This document shows, one piece after another, positions 53,971 to 63,593 of a stretch of DNA of 64,000 bases. Every line of letters starts with the position of its first letter. Position 1 is the stretch's first letter. Source of the stretch: Leptospira_A soteropolitanensis (GTDB lineage Bacteria > Spirochaetota > Leptospiria > Leptospirales > Leptospiraceae); the NCBI RefSeq assembly GCF_026151335.1, contig NZ_JAMQPP010000002.1; one strand, 5' to 3'. The translations under genes and the position numbers were made by a program. The notes beneath the pieces were generated by a model. It made no database searches and was not told where the DNA came from. It saw nothing but the letters and a program-made list of their open reading frames with translations.

Positions 53971-55593
53971 ATGGATTTGGATCCTTGTTCATTACTAAAG
54001 GCCTCTTTAGAAGGTGATGATTCAGGGACCAGCATTTTATCCATCGATCGGTCTTCTAAAAAATTTGAATTTATAGTTAAAAACCAGATTTTTGAAGTTT
54101 TAGAATCAGGCGTTGATTTACAAGAATTTCTCTTAAAAAAAATAAATCACTCAGACTATTCTACAGAACTTATATACAAAACAAATGGTACCATTCTTGA
54201 AACTTCTTTTGGTAAGTTCCAATTCCCAGAAGGTCCTAAAAATAAAGAATATACTAAGTTCTTTATTAAGGATATTACCACCAAACAAAGACAAGAAGAA
54301 GAAATTGCTTGGCGATTGCGCTTTGAATTAGGAGTTGCTTCTTCCATTCAAATTCTCATCCAACAAAATTCCATTAGAGAAGGTTTACCTCATGCATTAC
54401 ACCAACTTCTTTACTTTACAGAGATGGATTCGATTTTTTTTCTCAAATACGAATTAGAGGTTGAGAATGAAAAATTTAAAATTTGGGCAAATGAAAGAAA
54501 AACAACAAAGTATCCACTTATTCCAAAAGAATGTGAAAACGAAAACTGGTATGATCTAGGATTAGGACGCTGGGTTCATAAACTAAAAAAAGGAAAAACC
54601 ATTTATTTAGCTCCGAACATCGCATTACCTAGAGAACAATGGTTCTTTAAGGAAACCAAAGCAGAAACCTTACTTCTCATTCCAGTTCAGTTTGAAGATA
54701 AATTCTTGGGTATCATGGGTTTTATAAAGTATAAAAAAAACTCACCGATTCAACAGGAAAATCTCTTAATTTATCAGACGGTAAGTCGCTGGATGGGATT
54801 GTTTGTCCAAAGAGATTTGGATCTAACAGAGCTTAACCGATACAAGTCGACTTTAGAATCTTTAGTTTTGGAAAGAACCGTAGCTCTCACAAAGACCAAA
54901 GAAGAATTGGAACGCGCCTATAAAGCAAAAACTGAATTTTTAGCCCATATGAGTCATGAACTAAGAACACCGTTAAATTCAATCATTGGGTTTTCGAAAC
55001 TCATTCAATTACCAGAAGCAGATGAAACGGGAAAAGAATATTTGAATTATATATACACGGGCGGAACCCGACTCCTTAATATGATCAACGAAATCCTGAA
55101 CTTAATGAAAATTGAGTCAGGTCAAATCAAGATCCAAATAACAACGTTTAGACCAGAAGATCTATGTCGCCAATCTTTAGAATTAATCCAACCTCAAGCA
55201 AATGCTAAAAAAATGGAAATCCGATTTCGCCCCCCTAAAGAATCAAAATCTGTGACTTCTGATTTTGGAAAAATTCAGCAAATCCTCTTAAATCTACTTT
55301 CAAATGCAATCAAATATACAAATCACCCTTATATTGAATTAGATTGTGAATGGAATGTTGATTCCCTGGAAATTTCCGTTAGAGATTTTGGACCGGGAAT
55401 CTCTATAGGAGACCAAAACCGAATTTTTCATACCTTCACCCGGTTAAACGACGATGGAAATATTGAAGGAACGGGTCTTGGACTCACCATTTCCCTGGGG
55501 CTAGCCATTCGGCTTGGTGGCACCTTAGAGCTCCAGTCCCAATTGGGGCAAGGCTCTGTTTTTAAACTCAAGTTACCTAAAATATTAAAATAA
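53971..55593 (+). CDS. Sensor histidine kinase with GAF-like domain
   Basis: A 540-residue cytoplasmic kinase. The N-terminus (about 1-110) is PAS-like in pattern (SILSIDRSSKKFEFIVKNQI, FFIKDITTKQRQEEEIAW), and a GAF-like segment spans about 130-280. A coiled coil (about 285-320) leads to the HisKA domain with phosphorylatable His329 in MSHELRTPLNSIIGFSKLI, then the HATPase with N box LLNLLSNAIKYTN, G1 RDFGPGIS and G2 EGTGLGLTI. No membrane segment is present. It heads a chemotaxis-type operon; the receiver protein that follows is the natural partner. Confidence 0.92.
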   Translation: MDLDPCSLLKASLEGDDSGTSILSIDRSSKKFEFIVKNQIFEVLESGVDLQEFLLKKINHSDYSTELIYKTNGTILETSFGKFQFPEGPKNKEYTKFFIKDITTKQRQEEEIAWRLRFELGVASSIQILIQQNSIREGLPHALHQLLYFTEMDSIFFLKYELEVENEKFKIWANERKTTKYPLIPKECENENWYDLGLGRWVHKLKKGKTIYLAPNIALPREQWFFKETKAETLLLIPVQFEDKFLGIMGFIKYKKNSPIQQENLLIYQTVSRWMGLFVQRDLDLTELNRYKSTLESLVLERTVALTKTKEELERAYKAKTEFLAHMSHELRTPLNSIIGFSKLIQLPEADETGKEYLNYIYTGGTRLLNMINEILNLMKIESGQIKIQITTFRPEDLCRQSLELIQPQANAKKMEIRFRPPKESKSVTSDFGKIQQILLNLLSNAIKYTNHPYIELDCEWNVDSLEISVRDFGPGISIGDQNRIFHTFTRLNDDGNIEGTGLGLTISLGLAIRLGGTLELQSQLGQGSVFKLKLPKILK

Positions 55594-55641
55594 AGGAATT
55601 GAACCCTGTTGAATTCCCCCTTATGATTTCCGATAATCAAT

Positions 55642-56949
55642 ATGGTGGAATCGAACTTAAATCCTAATATATCTTCTCCGGCTCAGGCCAAGGAACACTT
55701 AAGGCGTCCCAAAGAACCAATCCTCATCATCGAGGATAAAAAGGAAAACCAGGTTCTATTAGAAGCCATTTGCAAAAAGATTGGTATGGAAACCGCCATA
55801 GCTTGTGACGGCAAAGTAGCTTTAGAGATGGCTACAAAACACTCATATAGCCTTTATTTGGTGGATTTGATGATGCCTGTTCTTGACGGAAAGTCATTCA
55901 TCCAAGAACAAAAAAAAAGAGAGCCAAACGCAGTTTTCGTAGTCCAAACTGCCGTCGACCAAACAGAAGAAATCATAGAGATAATGAAGTTAGGGGTTTA
56001 TGATTATCTTTTGAAACCCCTGCATGTAGAAATTGTGGCGGATCGTTTGGAAAAAGCATTAGAATACGTCTATTTAAAGAGAATGGAATCTCTTCTTATT
56101 GACGAAGAATCAAAAGAATTAAAAAGCCAATTGGAATGGCTTAACTATAAAGAATCACACCGAAAAACAAACGAAATTAATTCAGAGCTCCATTCTATTT
56201 TAAATCTAAAAACTACCTTAATGCAGGGATCAGGGCTTGGAGCAATGTCGACCATTATCGATTCTATCCAACAAATGAAAGTAGATTCTGGCAAGGATTA
56301 CCTGATTAATAAAGAATTTTGGGACCTATTGTACGAAAACCATGAACACAACACTAGCATGATGAAAGGTTTGGACCATGCTGTAGAAGTAATCCAAAAC
56401 GAAACAAAACTAATAAGAACAAAAAGCGAAAGCCTACTTCAACTTCTACCAACACTCGTAAATATTTTTAGCGAGGAAATTGCGGAAAAAGAATTAAAGG
56501 TAAACCTTCCTGTAGTAAAACAATCAGTTTATTTAGACCTCGATATGGAGTCGATGAAGTTAGCTCTGTATGAAATCATTACAAACGGATTAAAGTATTC
56601 CAAAAGAAAATCTCATTTCGACGTTTTTGTAACATTCGTAGATGGATATTTTTGTTTATCTGCAAAAAACAACATCATTGAAGACGAATATGCTAAACAC
56701 CTAACAAAGTTTGAAAAAAAACTCATTGAACCATTTTACAGAATCCACCCTCCTGTAGAAAGTTTTCACTCAAAAGAAAAATTCAGTTTGGGTTTAGGTC
56801 TAACAATGGTAGATTTCATACTTCACCGGCATAACGGAATGTTTTTTATTCGAAATGCAATCGATCATACGACCGAAGTCAAAGAGGACTGTATCATCGC
56901 AGAAATATTTTTACCAATCCAACACGATAAAGGAACAAAACATGAATAG
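55642..56949 (+). CDS. Receiver domain fused to a degenerate GHKL ATPase domain
   Basis: A 435-residue hybrid. The receiver domain (about 26-145) has acidic pocket ED (31-32), phosphoacceptor Asp75 in LYLVDLMMPVLDG, Thr in VVQTAVD and Lys in LLKPLHVE. A helical linker (about 145-300) has no H-box histidine in an SHELR-like motif. The C-terminal HATPase (about 315-435) keeps an N box (LYEIITNGLKYSKRK) and a G2-like motif (GLGLTMVDFILHRHNG), but the G1 DxGxG is not recognisable (LSAKNNI). It could bind ATP weakly or act as a non-kinase regulator. It overlaps the CheY gene by 8 bases. Confidence 0.85.
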   Translation: MVESNLNPNISSPAQAKEHLRRPKEPILIIEDKKENQVLLEAICKKIGMETAIACDGKVALEMATKHSYSLYLVDLMMPVLDGKSFIQEQKKREPNAVFVVQTAVDQTEEIIEIMKLGVYDYLLKPLHVEIVADRLEKALEYVYLKRMESLLIDEESKELKSQLEWLNYKESHRKTNEINSELHSILNLKTTLMQGSGLGAMSTIIDSIQQMKVDSGKDYLINKEFWDLLYENHEHNTSMMKGLDHAVEVIQNETKLIRTKSESLLQLLPTLVNIFSEEIAEKELKVNLPVVKQSVYLDLDMESMKLALYEIITNGLKYSKRKSHFDVFVTFVDGYFCLSAKNNIIEDEYAKHLTKFEKKLIEPFYRIHPPVESFHSKEKFSLGLGLTMVDFILHRHNGMFFIRNAIDHTTEVKEDCIIAEIFLPIQHDKGTKHE

Positions 56950-57307
56950 AAAGATCTTGATCATTGACGACTCTGCGGTATTCCGTAAAATCATTTCAGT
57001 GCATCTCAAAAATGCAAACTTTGATTTGATTGAAGCAGGCGATGGTTTGGAAGGGTTAAAACAATTAGAATCTAACGAAGTAGATTTGATCGTTTCCGAT
57101 ATGAATATGCCCAATATGGATGGAATTAGTTTCATCAAAAAGGTCAAAGAAAATGCAAAATATAAATTTACGCCCATCATAATGTTAACAACGGAATCCC
57201 AACCGGAGAAAAAACAGCAAGGAATGGATGCCGGTGCAAGAGCATGGCTTACGAAACCATTTTCTCCAGAAGAATTATTAGATACTATTTCGAAACTATT
57301 ACCTTAA
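56942..57307 (+). CDS. cheY: CheY-like single-domain response regulator
   Basis: A 121-residue receiver protein with acidic pair Asp9-Asp10, phosphoacceptor Asp53 in IVSDMNMPNMDG, Thr in MLTTES and Lys in WLTKPFS. No output domain, so it can be a CheY that docks at FliM or a phosphate sink. The open frame runs to 56855, but the ATG at 56942 begins the conserved KILIIDDS and overlaps the preceding gene by 8 bases. Confidence 0.92.
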   Translation: MNRKILIIDDSAVFRKIISVHLKNANFDLIEAGDGLEGLKQLESNEVDLIVSDMNMPNMDGISFIKKVKENAKYKFTPIIMLTTESQPEKKQQGMDAGARAWLTKPFSPEELLDTISKLLP

Positions 57308-57309
57308 TC

Positions 57310-57684
57310 ATGGAACCAGTCCAAAATACAAAGGAAACAAATTCGAGTTTTGAAGTTACTTGGAATGGGTATTTAACTGTACCTTTTATTAAAGAATGGA
57401 AAAAACAATCCGAAATTTGGACCGACGCCTCCAAAGGAAAAAACATTGAATTAGACTTAAACGGGATCGAACGGGTTGATTCTGCAGGTATTCAACTTTT
57501 AGTGTATCTAAAAAATTTGAGCCAAAAAAATCATTTTTCGATCAAATTACGAAATCACTCTCTGCCTATTCTAAAGATACTCGATTTATTAGGTCTTGTT
57601 AGTTTTTTCGGAGATAGAGTTAAAGTAAAAAAAGAACATTCGAATGAAGTAGAATTCCGCTATGGAACAAGGAAAATTAGTTAA
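57310..57684 (+). CDS. STAS-domain protein (anti-sigma antagonist-like)
   Basis: A 124-residue STAS protein. The conserved phosphorylatable serine is Ser58 in ERVDSAGIQLLVYL (DSAG, as DSxG in SpoIIAA/RsbV). The end ILDLLGLVSFF is also typical. The frame opens at 57244, but the ATG at 57310 is right for a STAS domain and follows the CheY stop by two bases. The last base of its TAA is the first base of the cheA ATG, so the two are coupled. STAS genes occur before cheA in several chemotaxis systems; the function there is poorly known to me. Confidence 0.88.
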   Translation: MEPVQNTKETNSSFEVTWNGYLTVPFIKEWKKQSEIWTDASKGKNIELDLNGIERVDSAGIQLLVYLKNLSQKNHFSIKLRNHSLPILKILDLLGLVSFFGDRVKVKKEHSNEVEFRYGTRKIS

Positions 57685-59885
57685 TGGATTTAACAGAGGT
57701 TATAGATGCCTATTTAGTTGAATCCGAAGAATTCCTTCGCGATATGGAAGCTATTCTTTTACGTACGGAAAAGACTTCTCCCACAGAAGAAGACTTAAAT
57801 GCTATCTTTCGCGCAGTGCACACAATCAAAGGTACGGCAGGAATGTTTGGTTTTGAATCCACCGTAAAGTTTACCCATGTAGTAGAAAACCTTTTGGACA
57901 GGTTACGGTCCCATGAAATTCCTTTTCATCAGGATTTAACAGAGATACTTCTCAATGCAAAAGACCATCTTTCTTATTTAGTAAATGAAGAAACAAAAGG
58001 TACAATTCCTGAATCCAAAATACAAATAGGGAATTCTATCCTTGCATCAATGAAACCGTTTCAAAATTCTGATCCTGAAAATTCTTTAAAAAAGGAAATC
58101 CCTACAGAGAAAGAAAAACAGGCGGAGGCAAAGGATTCGTTAGGTTTTGGCGAAATAGATAAACCTGGCAGAGAAAACAGCCAAACCTACTCCATTCCGA
58201 ATTATCTGATTTCTTTTCGACCCAATCGGAATGTTTTTTCACAAGGCTTAGATCCCATTTCCTTTATTGGATATTTGAAAAAGATTGGAACTATTCATTC
58301 ATTAAAAACAATGACTGAAGAAATACCAAACTCAAATGAGTTTGATCCTGAATCCTGTTACTTAGGTTTTGAAATTCATTTTGTTTCGGATTCAGATATT
58401 GATACAATCCGAAAAGTATTTAACTTTATTGAGAACGATTCCTTTCTCCATATTTTACCTCCCGGTTCTCCAATAACAGATTTAGCAGATCTTTCCATGC
58501 AACTTCCAGAAGAAGAAATCCTTCTTGGAAATCTTTGGAAAGAAATCGATATTCTAACAAATACTAGTTTAATTCATTACTTTGAAGAGTTAAAATCAAG
58601 AAAAACTGGCATCAAAAATAACTCTTCACAAATCAATGCAGAAAACTCTCCGAAAGAAGCATTAACCCAAGTTCAGGAAAATGGAGAATTAATCCCCAAC
58701 CTGAAGGACCAAAATAAATCTGCAACGATTAAAGTAGATTCAAAACGAATTGATAATTTGATCAATCGTGTTGGAGAATTAGTTGTTTCCTGTGCAAACA
58801 TGAATCAACTCATAAGTACCTTGGAAGATTCTATTTTACAAGAATCATCAATGCATACAATGCGACTTCTCAATGAAGTAAGAGAAATTTCTTTAAAACT
58901 TAGAATGGTACCTATTGGCGATACTTTTCAAAAATATACTAGAACAGTTCGTGATTTAGGTAAAGATCTCGGTAAAGAGATTAGGCTAATTACGGAAGGA
59001 AATGAAACGGAACTTGATAGGAACATAGTAGACAAGTTAGGTGACCCACTCACTCACTTAGTTAGAAATGCATGCGACCACGGATTAGAGACAACAGAAG
59101 AACGAATCAAAAAAGGAAAACCAAAACAAGGCACGATAAGACTAAATGCATTCCATGAAGCAGGAAGTGTTATTATTGAGATAACTGATGATGGAAATGG
59201 AATACAAAAGGAAAAAATTTGGCAAAAAGGCATTGATAAAGGACTTGTATCAGGACCTTTACCTGAATCGGAAGAAGAAATTTTTAAACTTCTTTTTCTT
59301 CCAGGTTTTTCTACCGCAACCAAGGTAACTAACGTTTCCGGCAGAGGTGTGGGACTTGATGTTGTCCTAAAAAACATAGAATCCCTACGCGGCACAATCA
59401 CCGTTAAATCCACACCAAGTCAAGGTAGTCGTTTCACCATTCGACTCCCACTCACTCTAGCCATCATTGACGGTTTTTTAGTGGAAGTAGGAAAAAACCA
59501 TTTTATTATCCCAATGGATATGGTTTTAGAATGCCTTCACTTTACGGAAGAAAATAAGACTGATGCCAACCAGTTCTTTCCGCTACGCGGGAATTTAATA
59601 CCATTCCTTCGTCTAGGAGATTATTATCCAACAGAAGCTAAAGAGGAAACTCCCCGTGAAAATATTGTCATTGTCCGCAATGGAGAGAAAAAAGCCGGAA
59701 TCGTCGTAGAACGACTTCTCGGAGAATACCAAACGGTAATAAAGCCTATGGGCTCTGTATTTCGCCATGTAAAAGGTGTGAGTGGTTCGAGTATCTTAGG
59801 AGATGGGAATGTGGCACTCATAATAGACATTCCTTCGCTTTTTGAAAGAACCATCGCTGTAGAAAACGAAAAATTATATAAATGA
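57684..59885 (+). CDS. cheA: Chemotaxis histidine kinase CheA
   Basis: A 733-residue class II histidine kinase. The P1 Hpt domain has phosphorylatable His46 in FRAVHTIKGTAGMFGF. A linker region without a CheY-binding domain that I can identify follows (about 130-360). P3 dimerisation helices start at about 353 (IKVDSKRIDNLINRVGELVV). P4 has the N box PLTHLVRNACDHGLE, G1 ITDDGNGI and G2 SGRGVGLDVVL. The CheW-like P5 domain is at the end. It phosphorylates CheY and CheB under control of the MCP array. Confidence 0.96.
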   Translation: MDLTEVIDAYLVESEEFLRDMEAILLRTEKTSPTEEDLNAIFRAVHTIKGTAGMFGFESTVKFTHVVENLLDRLRSHEIPFHQDLTEILLNAKDHLSYLVNEETKGTIPESKIQIGNSILASMKPFQNSDPENSLKKEIPTEKEKQAEAKDSLGFGEIDKPGRENSQTYSIPNYLISFRPNRNVFSQGLDPISFIGYLKKIGTIHSLKTMTEEIPNSNEFDPESCYLGFEIHFVSDSDIDTIRKVFNFIENDSFLHILPPGSPITDLADLSMQLPEEEILLGNLWKEIDILTNTSLIHYFEELKSRKTGIKNNSSQINAENSPKEALTQVQENGELIPNLKDQNKSATIKVDSKRIDNLINRVGELVVSCANMNQLISTLEDSILQESSMHTMRLLNEVREISLKLRMVPIGDTFQKYTRTVRDLGKDLGKEIRLITEGNETELDRNIVDKLGDPLTHLVRNACDHGLETTEERIKKGKPKQGTIRLNAFHEAGSVIIEITDDGNGIQKEKIWQKGIDKGLVSGPLPESEEEIFKLLFLPGFSTATKVTNVSGRGVGLDVVLKNIESLRGTITVKSTPSQGSRFTIRLPLTLAIIDGFLVEVGKNHFIIPMDMVLECLHFTEENKTDANQFFPLRGNLIPFLRLGDYYPTEAKEETPRENIVIVRNGEKKAGIVVERLLGEYQTVIKPMGSVFRHVKGVSGSSILGDGNVALIIDIPSLFERTIAVENEKLYK

Positions 59886-59898
59886 AGAAGAGGATGAT

Positions 59899-62610
59899 AT
59901 GAAAAATATAAAGATAAGCACAAAGCTAATAGGCTTTTTTTTGACAGGTTTAATATTTGTAATTTGGACTCTGGCCTACTCCTGGGGAATACTCACGGAT
60001 TCAAGTTTTTCGGAGGAAAAAAAACAAATACAATTACAAAAAACAGAGAATCTAACAGCCATTTGGAATCTAAGCCAATCGATTCAATCAGATATATCCT
60101 CTATCCTTCAGTCACAAGAAATAGATAAAACATCTGTAGCAAAAATTAAATATGATATAGAAAAACTAAACACTGAATGGGAAAAAGCTGGTTCTCTTCC
60201 CTCCTCTACAGAAGAGTTGAATATCTTAAAAACTGGAAAAACAGAAAAAGATGAATATCTAAATTCAATTAAAACCTTCATAAACGAACCAGAGGATTCT
60301 AATAAAAAAGAAAACCTAAAAACAAATCTCTCTAAGTCTTGGAAACCTTATTCTAGTTCTATTTCAAAATGGAACTCACAACTCAATAAAGAAAGTATTT
60401 ATGATGTCACAAAAGACAATAAGACATCAAATGAAAAAATTTTCCCTATTTTTATTTCTGCTGCCGTATTTCTAATTATCACAGCAAGCCTTCTTTTATT
60501 ACTCCTAAAACAAGTTGATAAGCCGCTAAAAGATGCTATCCAAATCAAAACTGCATTAGATAGTGTATCGACCTATGTAATGATTTCTGATTTAAACTTG
60601 AATGTTGTTTATATGAACAAAGCTATTCGGTCCATGTTTGCTAAATCGGAATCCGATATAAAATCACAAATTAGAAATTTTTCACTGAATGACTTAATGG
60701 GAAGCAACATTGATAGTTACCACAAGGATCCAAGTCACCAAAGAAGAATTCTCGGTAACTTTACATCAGAACATAAATCAAGCATAAAGATTGGAAACAG
60801 AGAGTTTAATTTAATTGCAAATCCTATCATCACAAATTCTGGAGAAAGACTAGGAAGTGTTGTGGAATGGGCCGATGTAACGGAAGCAAATGCTAATGCT
60901 AAAGCAATTGAGAGATCCCAAGCAACCATCGAATTTACAATGGATGGCACTATCATTGCGGCCAATGAAAATTTCCTAAATTTAATGAACTATAGTTTGG
61001 CAGAAATTAAAGGACAACACCACAGAATATTTCTGGAAACCCAAGAGGCAAATTCAGAAAGTTATCGTCAATTCTGGACTGCTCTCAATCGGGGAGAATA
61101 CCAATCTGCCGAATTCAAACGACTTGGTAAAAATGGAAAAGAAGTTTGGCTCCAAGCAACTTATACACCAATTTTGGACTCAAATGGAAAGCCAATGAAA
61201 GTAATCAAATTTGCGACTGATATCACAGAAAATAAAAAAATTGTAAGAGAGTTTATCGGCCAAATCGAAGCAATTAACAAAGCACAGGCGACCATTGAAT
61301 TCAATATGGATGGATCCATAATCACTGCCAACGATATCTTCTTAAAAACTATGGGATATGGGTTACAAGAAATTGTTGGAAAACACCATAGATTGTTTGT
61401 GGAACAGGCTATGGTTAATTCGGAAGAATATCGTCAGTTTTGGGCTGCTCTCAATCGAGGAGAATTCCAAACGGCTGAATACAGACGAATTGGTAAAGAG
61501 GGAAAAGCGGTTTGGTTACAAGCTACATATAACCCCATTCTAGATTTAAACGGGAAACCTTACAAAGTAATCAAATTTGCAACAGATATTACGGAACAAA
61601 AGAATATCGCCATTGAAACAGCGAGAATTGTTGATGATCTTGTGATAGGACTTTCCGCATTAGAAAATGGAGACCTTACACAACTTATCACTAACGAATA
61701 CGATGGTGGGTTTGCAAGACTAAGAGATTCCTTCAATAATACTTCAAAAAAACTGGTAGATATCATCAATGATGTAAGAACTAATACCGACGCACTTGTC
61801 AATGCAGCAGATGAAGTTGCTTCCACTGCAAGTACACTTTCACAAGGGGCAAGTGAACAAGCTGCCTCGGTAGAAGAAACTTCTGCTTCACTAGAAGAGA
61901 TGGGTGCTTCGATAGACCAAAATGCGGAAAACGCTAAACAAACAGATACAATTGCAACGAAATCAGCTAAAGATGCGAAACAAGGTGGAGAAGCAGTAAA
62001 AAATACTGTTTCTGCAATGAAAGAAATTGCAGATAAAATTTCTATCATAGAAGACATTGCATACCAAACCAACTTACTCGCATTAAATGCTGCCATAGAA
62101 GCGGCAAGAGCTGGTGAACATGGAAAAGGATTTGCAGTAGTTGCTTCTGAAGTGAGAAAATTGGCAGAACGTTCACAAAAATCAGCGAACGAAATTGGAA
62201 GTTTGGCTGGGAGTTCGGTACAAATAGCCGAGTCCGCAGGAAAACTTATCGAAGAAATTGTTCCAGCTATCAATAAAACAGCAGACCTTGTCCAGGAAAT
62301 CACTGCAGCAAGCCAGGAACAATCTTCTGGTGTCAATGAAGTCAATAAAGCAATGGGCCAACTCGACCAGGTTTCTCAACAATCAGCCAGTGCCTCGGAA
62401 GAATTAGCTGCCATTGCAGAAGAATTGCAAGCACAGGCAGAAAAACTTCTCTCGTCGATTAGTTTCTTTAAATTAGGAAAACAGGCAGGATTCCAATCGG
62501 TAGTAGATTCAAAACACTCTAAACAGGTAAAAACAACTACGAGATTACAAACTCCAAATGCCAGAAAAACGGAACCGGCAGATGAACATAATAAGTTCCA
62601 AAAGTATTAA
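59899..62610 (+). CDS. Methyl-accepting chemotaxis protein with tandem PAS domains
   Basis: A 903-residue chemoreceptor. Membrane helices are at about 9-30 and 181-203, bounding a periplasmic helical region. Cytoplasmic: a first PAS-like domain (about 215-330), then two near-identical PAS repeats (about 341-444 and 463-566; SYRQFWTALNRGEYQSAEF against EYRQFWAALNRGEFQTAEY). A HAMP-like coupling region (DLVIGLSALENGDLTQL) leads to the MCP signalling domain with the hairpin tip EDIAYQTNLLALNAAIEAAR and GEHGKGFAVVASEVRKLAER. Methylation sites are likely in EASVEE/EETSASLEEM. The tip matches the standard CheA/CheW contact sequence. Confidence 0.94.
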   Translation: MKNIKISTKLIGFFLTGLIFVIWTLAYSWGILTDSSFSEEKKQIQLQKTENLTAIWNLSQSIQSDISSILQSQEIDKTSVAKIKYDIEKLNTEWEKAGSLPSSTEELNILKTGKTEKDEYLNSIKTFINEPEDSNKKENLKTNLSKSWKPYSSSISKWNSQLNKESIYDVTKDNKTSNEKIFPIFISAAVFLIITASLLLLLLKQVDKPLKDAIQIKTALDSVSTYVMISDLNLNVVYMNKAIRSMFAKSESDIKSQIRNFSLNDLMGSNIDSYHKDPSHQRRILGNFTSEHKSSIKIGNREFNLIANPIITNSGERLGSVVEWADVTEANANAKAIERSQATIEFTMDGTIIAANENFLNLMNYSLAEIKGQHHRIFLETQEANSESYRQFWTALNRGEYQSAEFKRLGKNGKEVWLQATYTPILDSNGKPMKVIKFATDITENKKIVREFIGQIEAINKAQATIEFNMDGSIITANDIFLKTMGYGLQEIVGKHHRLFVEQAMVNSEEYRQFWAALNRGEFQTAEYRRIGKEGKAVWLQATYNPILDLNGKPYKVIKFATDITEQKNIAIETARIVDDLVIGLSALENGDLTQLITNEYDGGFARLRDSFNNTSKKLVDIINDVRTNTDALVNAADEVASTASTLSQGASEQAASVEETSASLEEMGASIDQNAENAKQTDTIATKSAKDAKQGGEAVKNTVSAMKEIADKISIIEDIAYQTNLLALNAAIEAARAGEHGKGFAVVASEVRKLAERSQKSANEIGSLAGSSVQIAESAGKLIEEIVPAINKTADLVQEITAASQEQSSGVNEVNKAMGQLDQVSQQSASASEELAAIAEELQAQAEKLLSSISFFKLGKQAGFQSVVDSKHSKQVKTTTRLQTPNARKTEPADEHNKFQKY

Positions 62611-62623
62611 GTAGGTTACCAAT

Positions 62624-63100
62624 ATGCAGGAACTCCAATACTTAACCTTCCAGATTTCCGAGGAACTATTTGGTTTGGGAATCTTATACATCAAAGAGAT
62701 CATTGAATATGAATCAGTGACCCATGTACCTATGATGCCGGAATACATTCCTGGTGTTATTAACCTTCGAGGGAATGTTGTTCCTGTCATCGATCTCAAT
62801 ATGAGGTTCTACAAAAGAAAAACAGAAACTAATCGCAAGACGTGTATCATCATTACAGAAATAAAATTGGAAAATGAAATTGTTGATGTTGGCCTACTAG
62901 TGGATGCAGTAAACGAAGTGGTAGATATTCCACCTGAATCAATAGAGGAACCTCCTAGTTTTGGATCCAAGATTCGATTGGATTTTATCCAAGGACTTGG
63001 AAAATTAGAGAACAAATTTGTAATCATCTTAAAAGTGAATCAAATTTTGGAACTTTCAGAGTTACAGGCAATTCAAGAAACATCAGTTAATGTTAATTAA
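62624..63100 (+). CDS. cheW: Chemotaxis coupling protein CheW
   Basis: A 158-residue CheW-domain protein with LTFQISEELFGLGILYIKEI, HVPMMPEYIPGVINLRGNVV and PVIDLNMRFY, all standard CheW strands, and DVGLLVDAVNEVVDIPPESI. It links receptors to CheA. It lies 13 bases after the MCP gene and ends at the base before the cheD ATG. Confidence 0.96.
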   Translation: MQELQYLTFQISEELFGLGILYIKEIIEYESVTHVPMMPEYIPGVINLRGNVVPVIDLNMRFYKRKTETNRKTCIIITEIKLENEIVDVGLLVDAVNEVVDIPPESIEEPPSFGSKIRLDFIQGLGKLENKFVIILKVNQILELSELQAIQETSVNVN

Positions 63101-63589
63101 ATGGAAGCACCGAAGGAAGTTATTGACCGTTTTCTAAATCCAGGAGAAATTTTCTTCGGTGGACCAGAATTTAGGGTAAGGACTTTACTTGGTTCTTGTG
63201 TATCCATCGTTTTATGGCATCCGAATCGTCATATTGGGGGGTTGTGTCACTACCTACTCCCCATGCCGGCTGATATTCACTCAGAAAAAACGCATAAATA
63301 TGGCATTGATGCCGTTTCCTTTTTTTTATCTGAAATTAAAAAATACAGATCACAACCAAGCGAATATTACGCGAAAGTATTTGGTGGATCAAATATGTTT
63401 CTTCACGAAGAAAGGGAAATTTTAAAAAATAATTCAGCTTCTCATGTAGGTGCAAGAAATGCAGAATTTGCTAAAAAGATTTTAGATGATAAAGGTATAA
63501 AAATTATTTCAGAGGATACTGGCGGAAACTTATCGCGAAAGATTTATTTTAGCGTCTGGGACGGCGAAGTTTGGGTAGAAAAAAAGTAA
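63101..63589 (+). CDS. cheD: Chemoreceptor glutamine deamidase CheD
   Basis: A 162-residue enzyme that deamidates receptor glutamines to glutamates. The active site is TLLGSCVSIVLWH with Cys33, and His50 in GGLCHYLLPMP 17 residues further, the family spacing. VFGGSNMF and GARNAEFAKKIL are further CheD pieces. It directly follows cheW (no gap) and precedes cheB by four bases. CheD is often also a CheC or CheY-P partner; no cheC gene is visible here. Confidence 0.95.
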   Translation: MEAPKEVIDRFLNPGEIFFGGPEFRVRTLLGSCVSIVLWHPNRHIGGLCHYLLPMPADIHSEKTHKYGIDAVSFFLSEIKKYRSQPSEYYAKVFGGSNMFLHEEREILKNNSASHVGARNAEFAKKILDDKGIKIISEDTGGNLSRKIYFSVWDGEVWVEKK

Positions 63590-63593
63590 TCAT

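Noticed and set aside
61560..62345. 261-codon open frame antisense to the MCP signalling domain
   Set aside because: Ser/Ala-rich translation mirrors the heptad-repeat coding strand; the MCP reading is certain.
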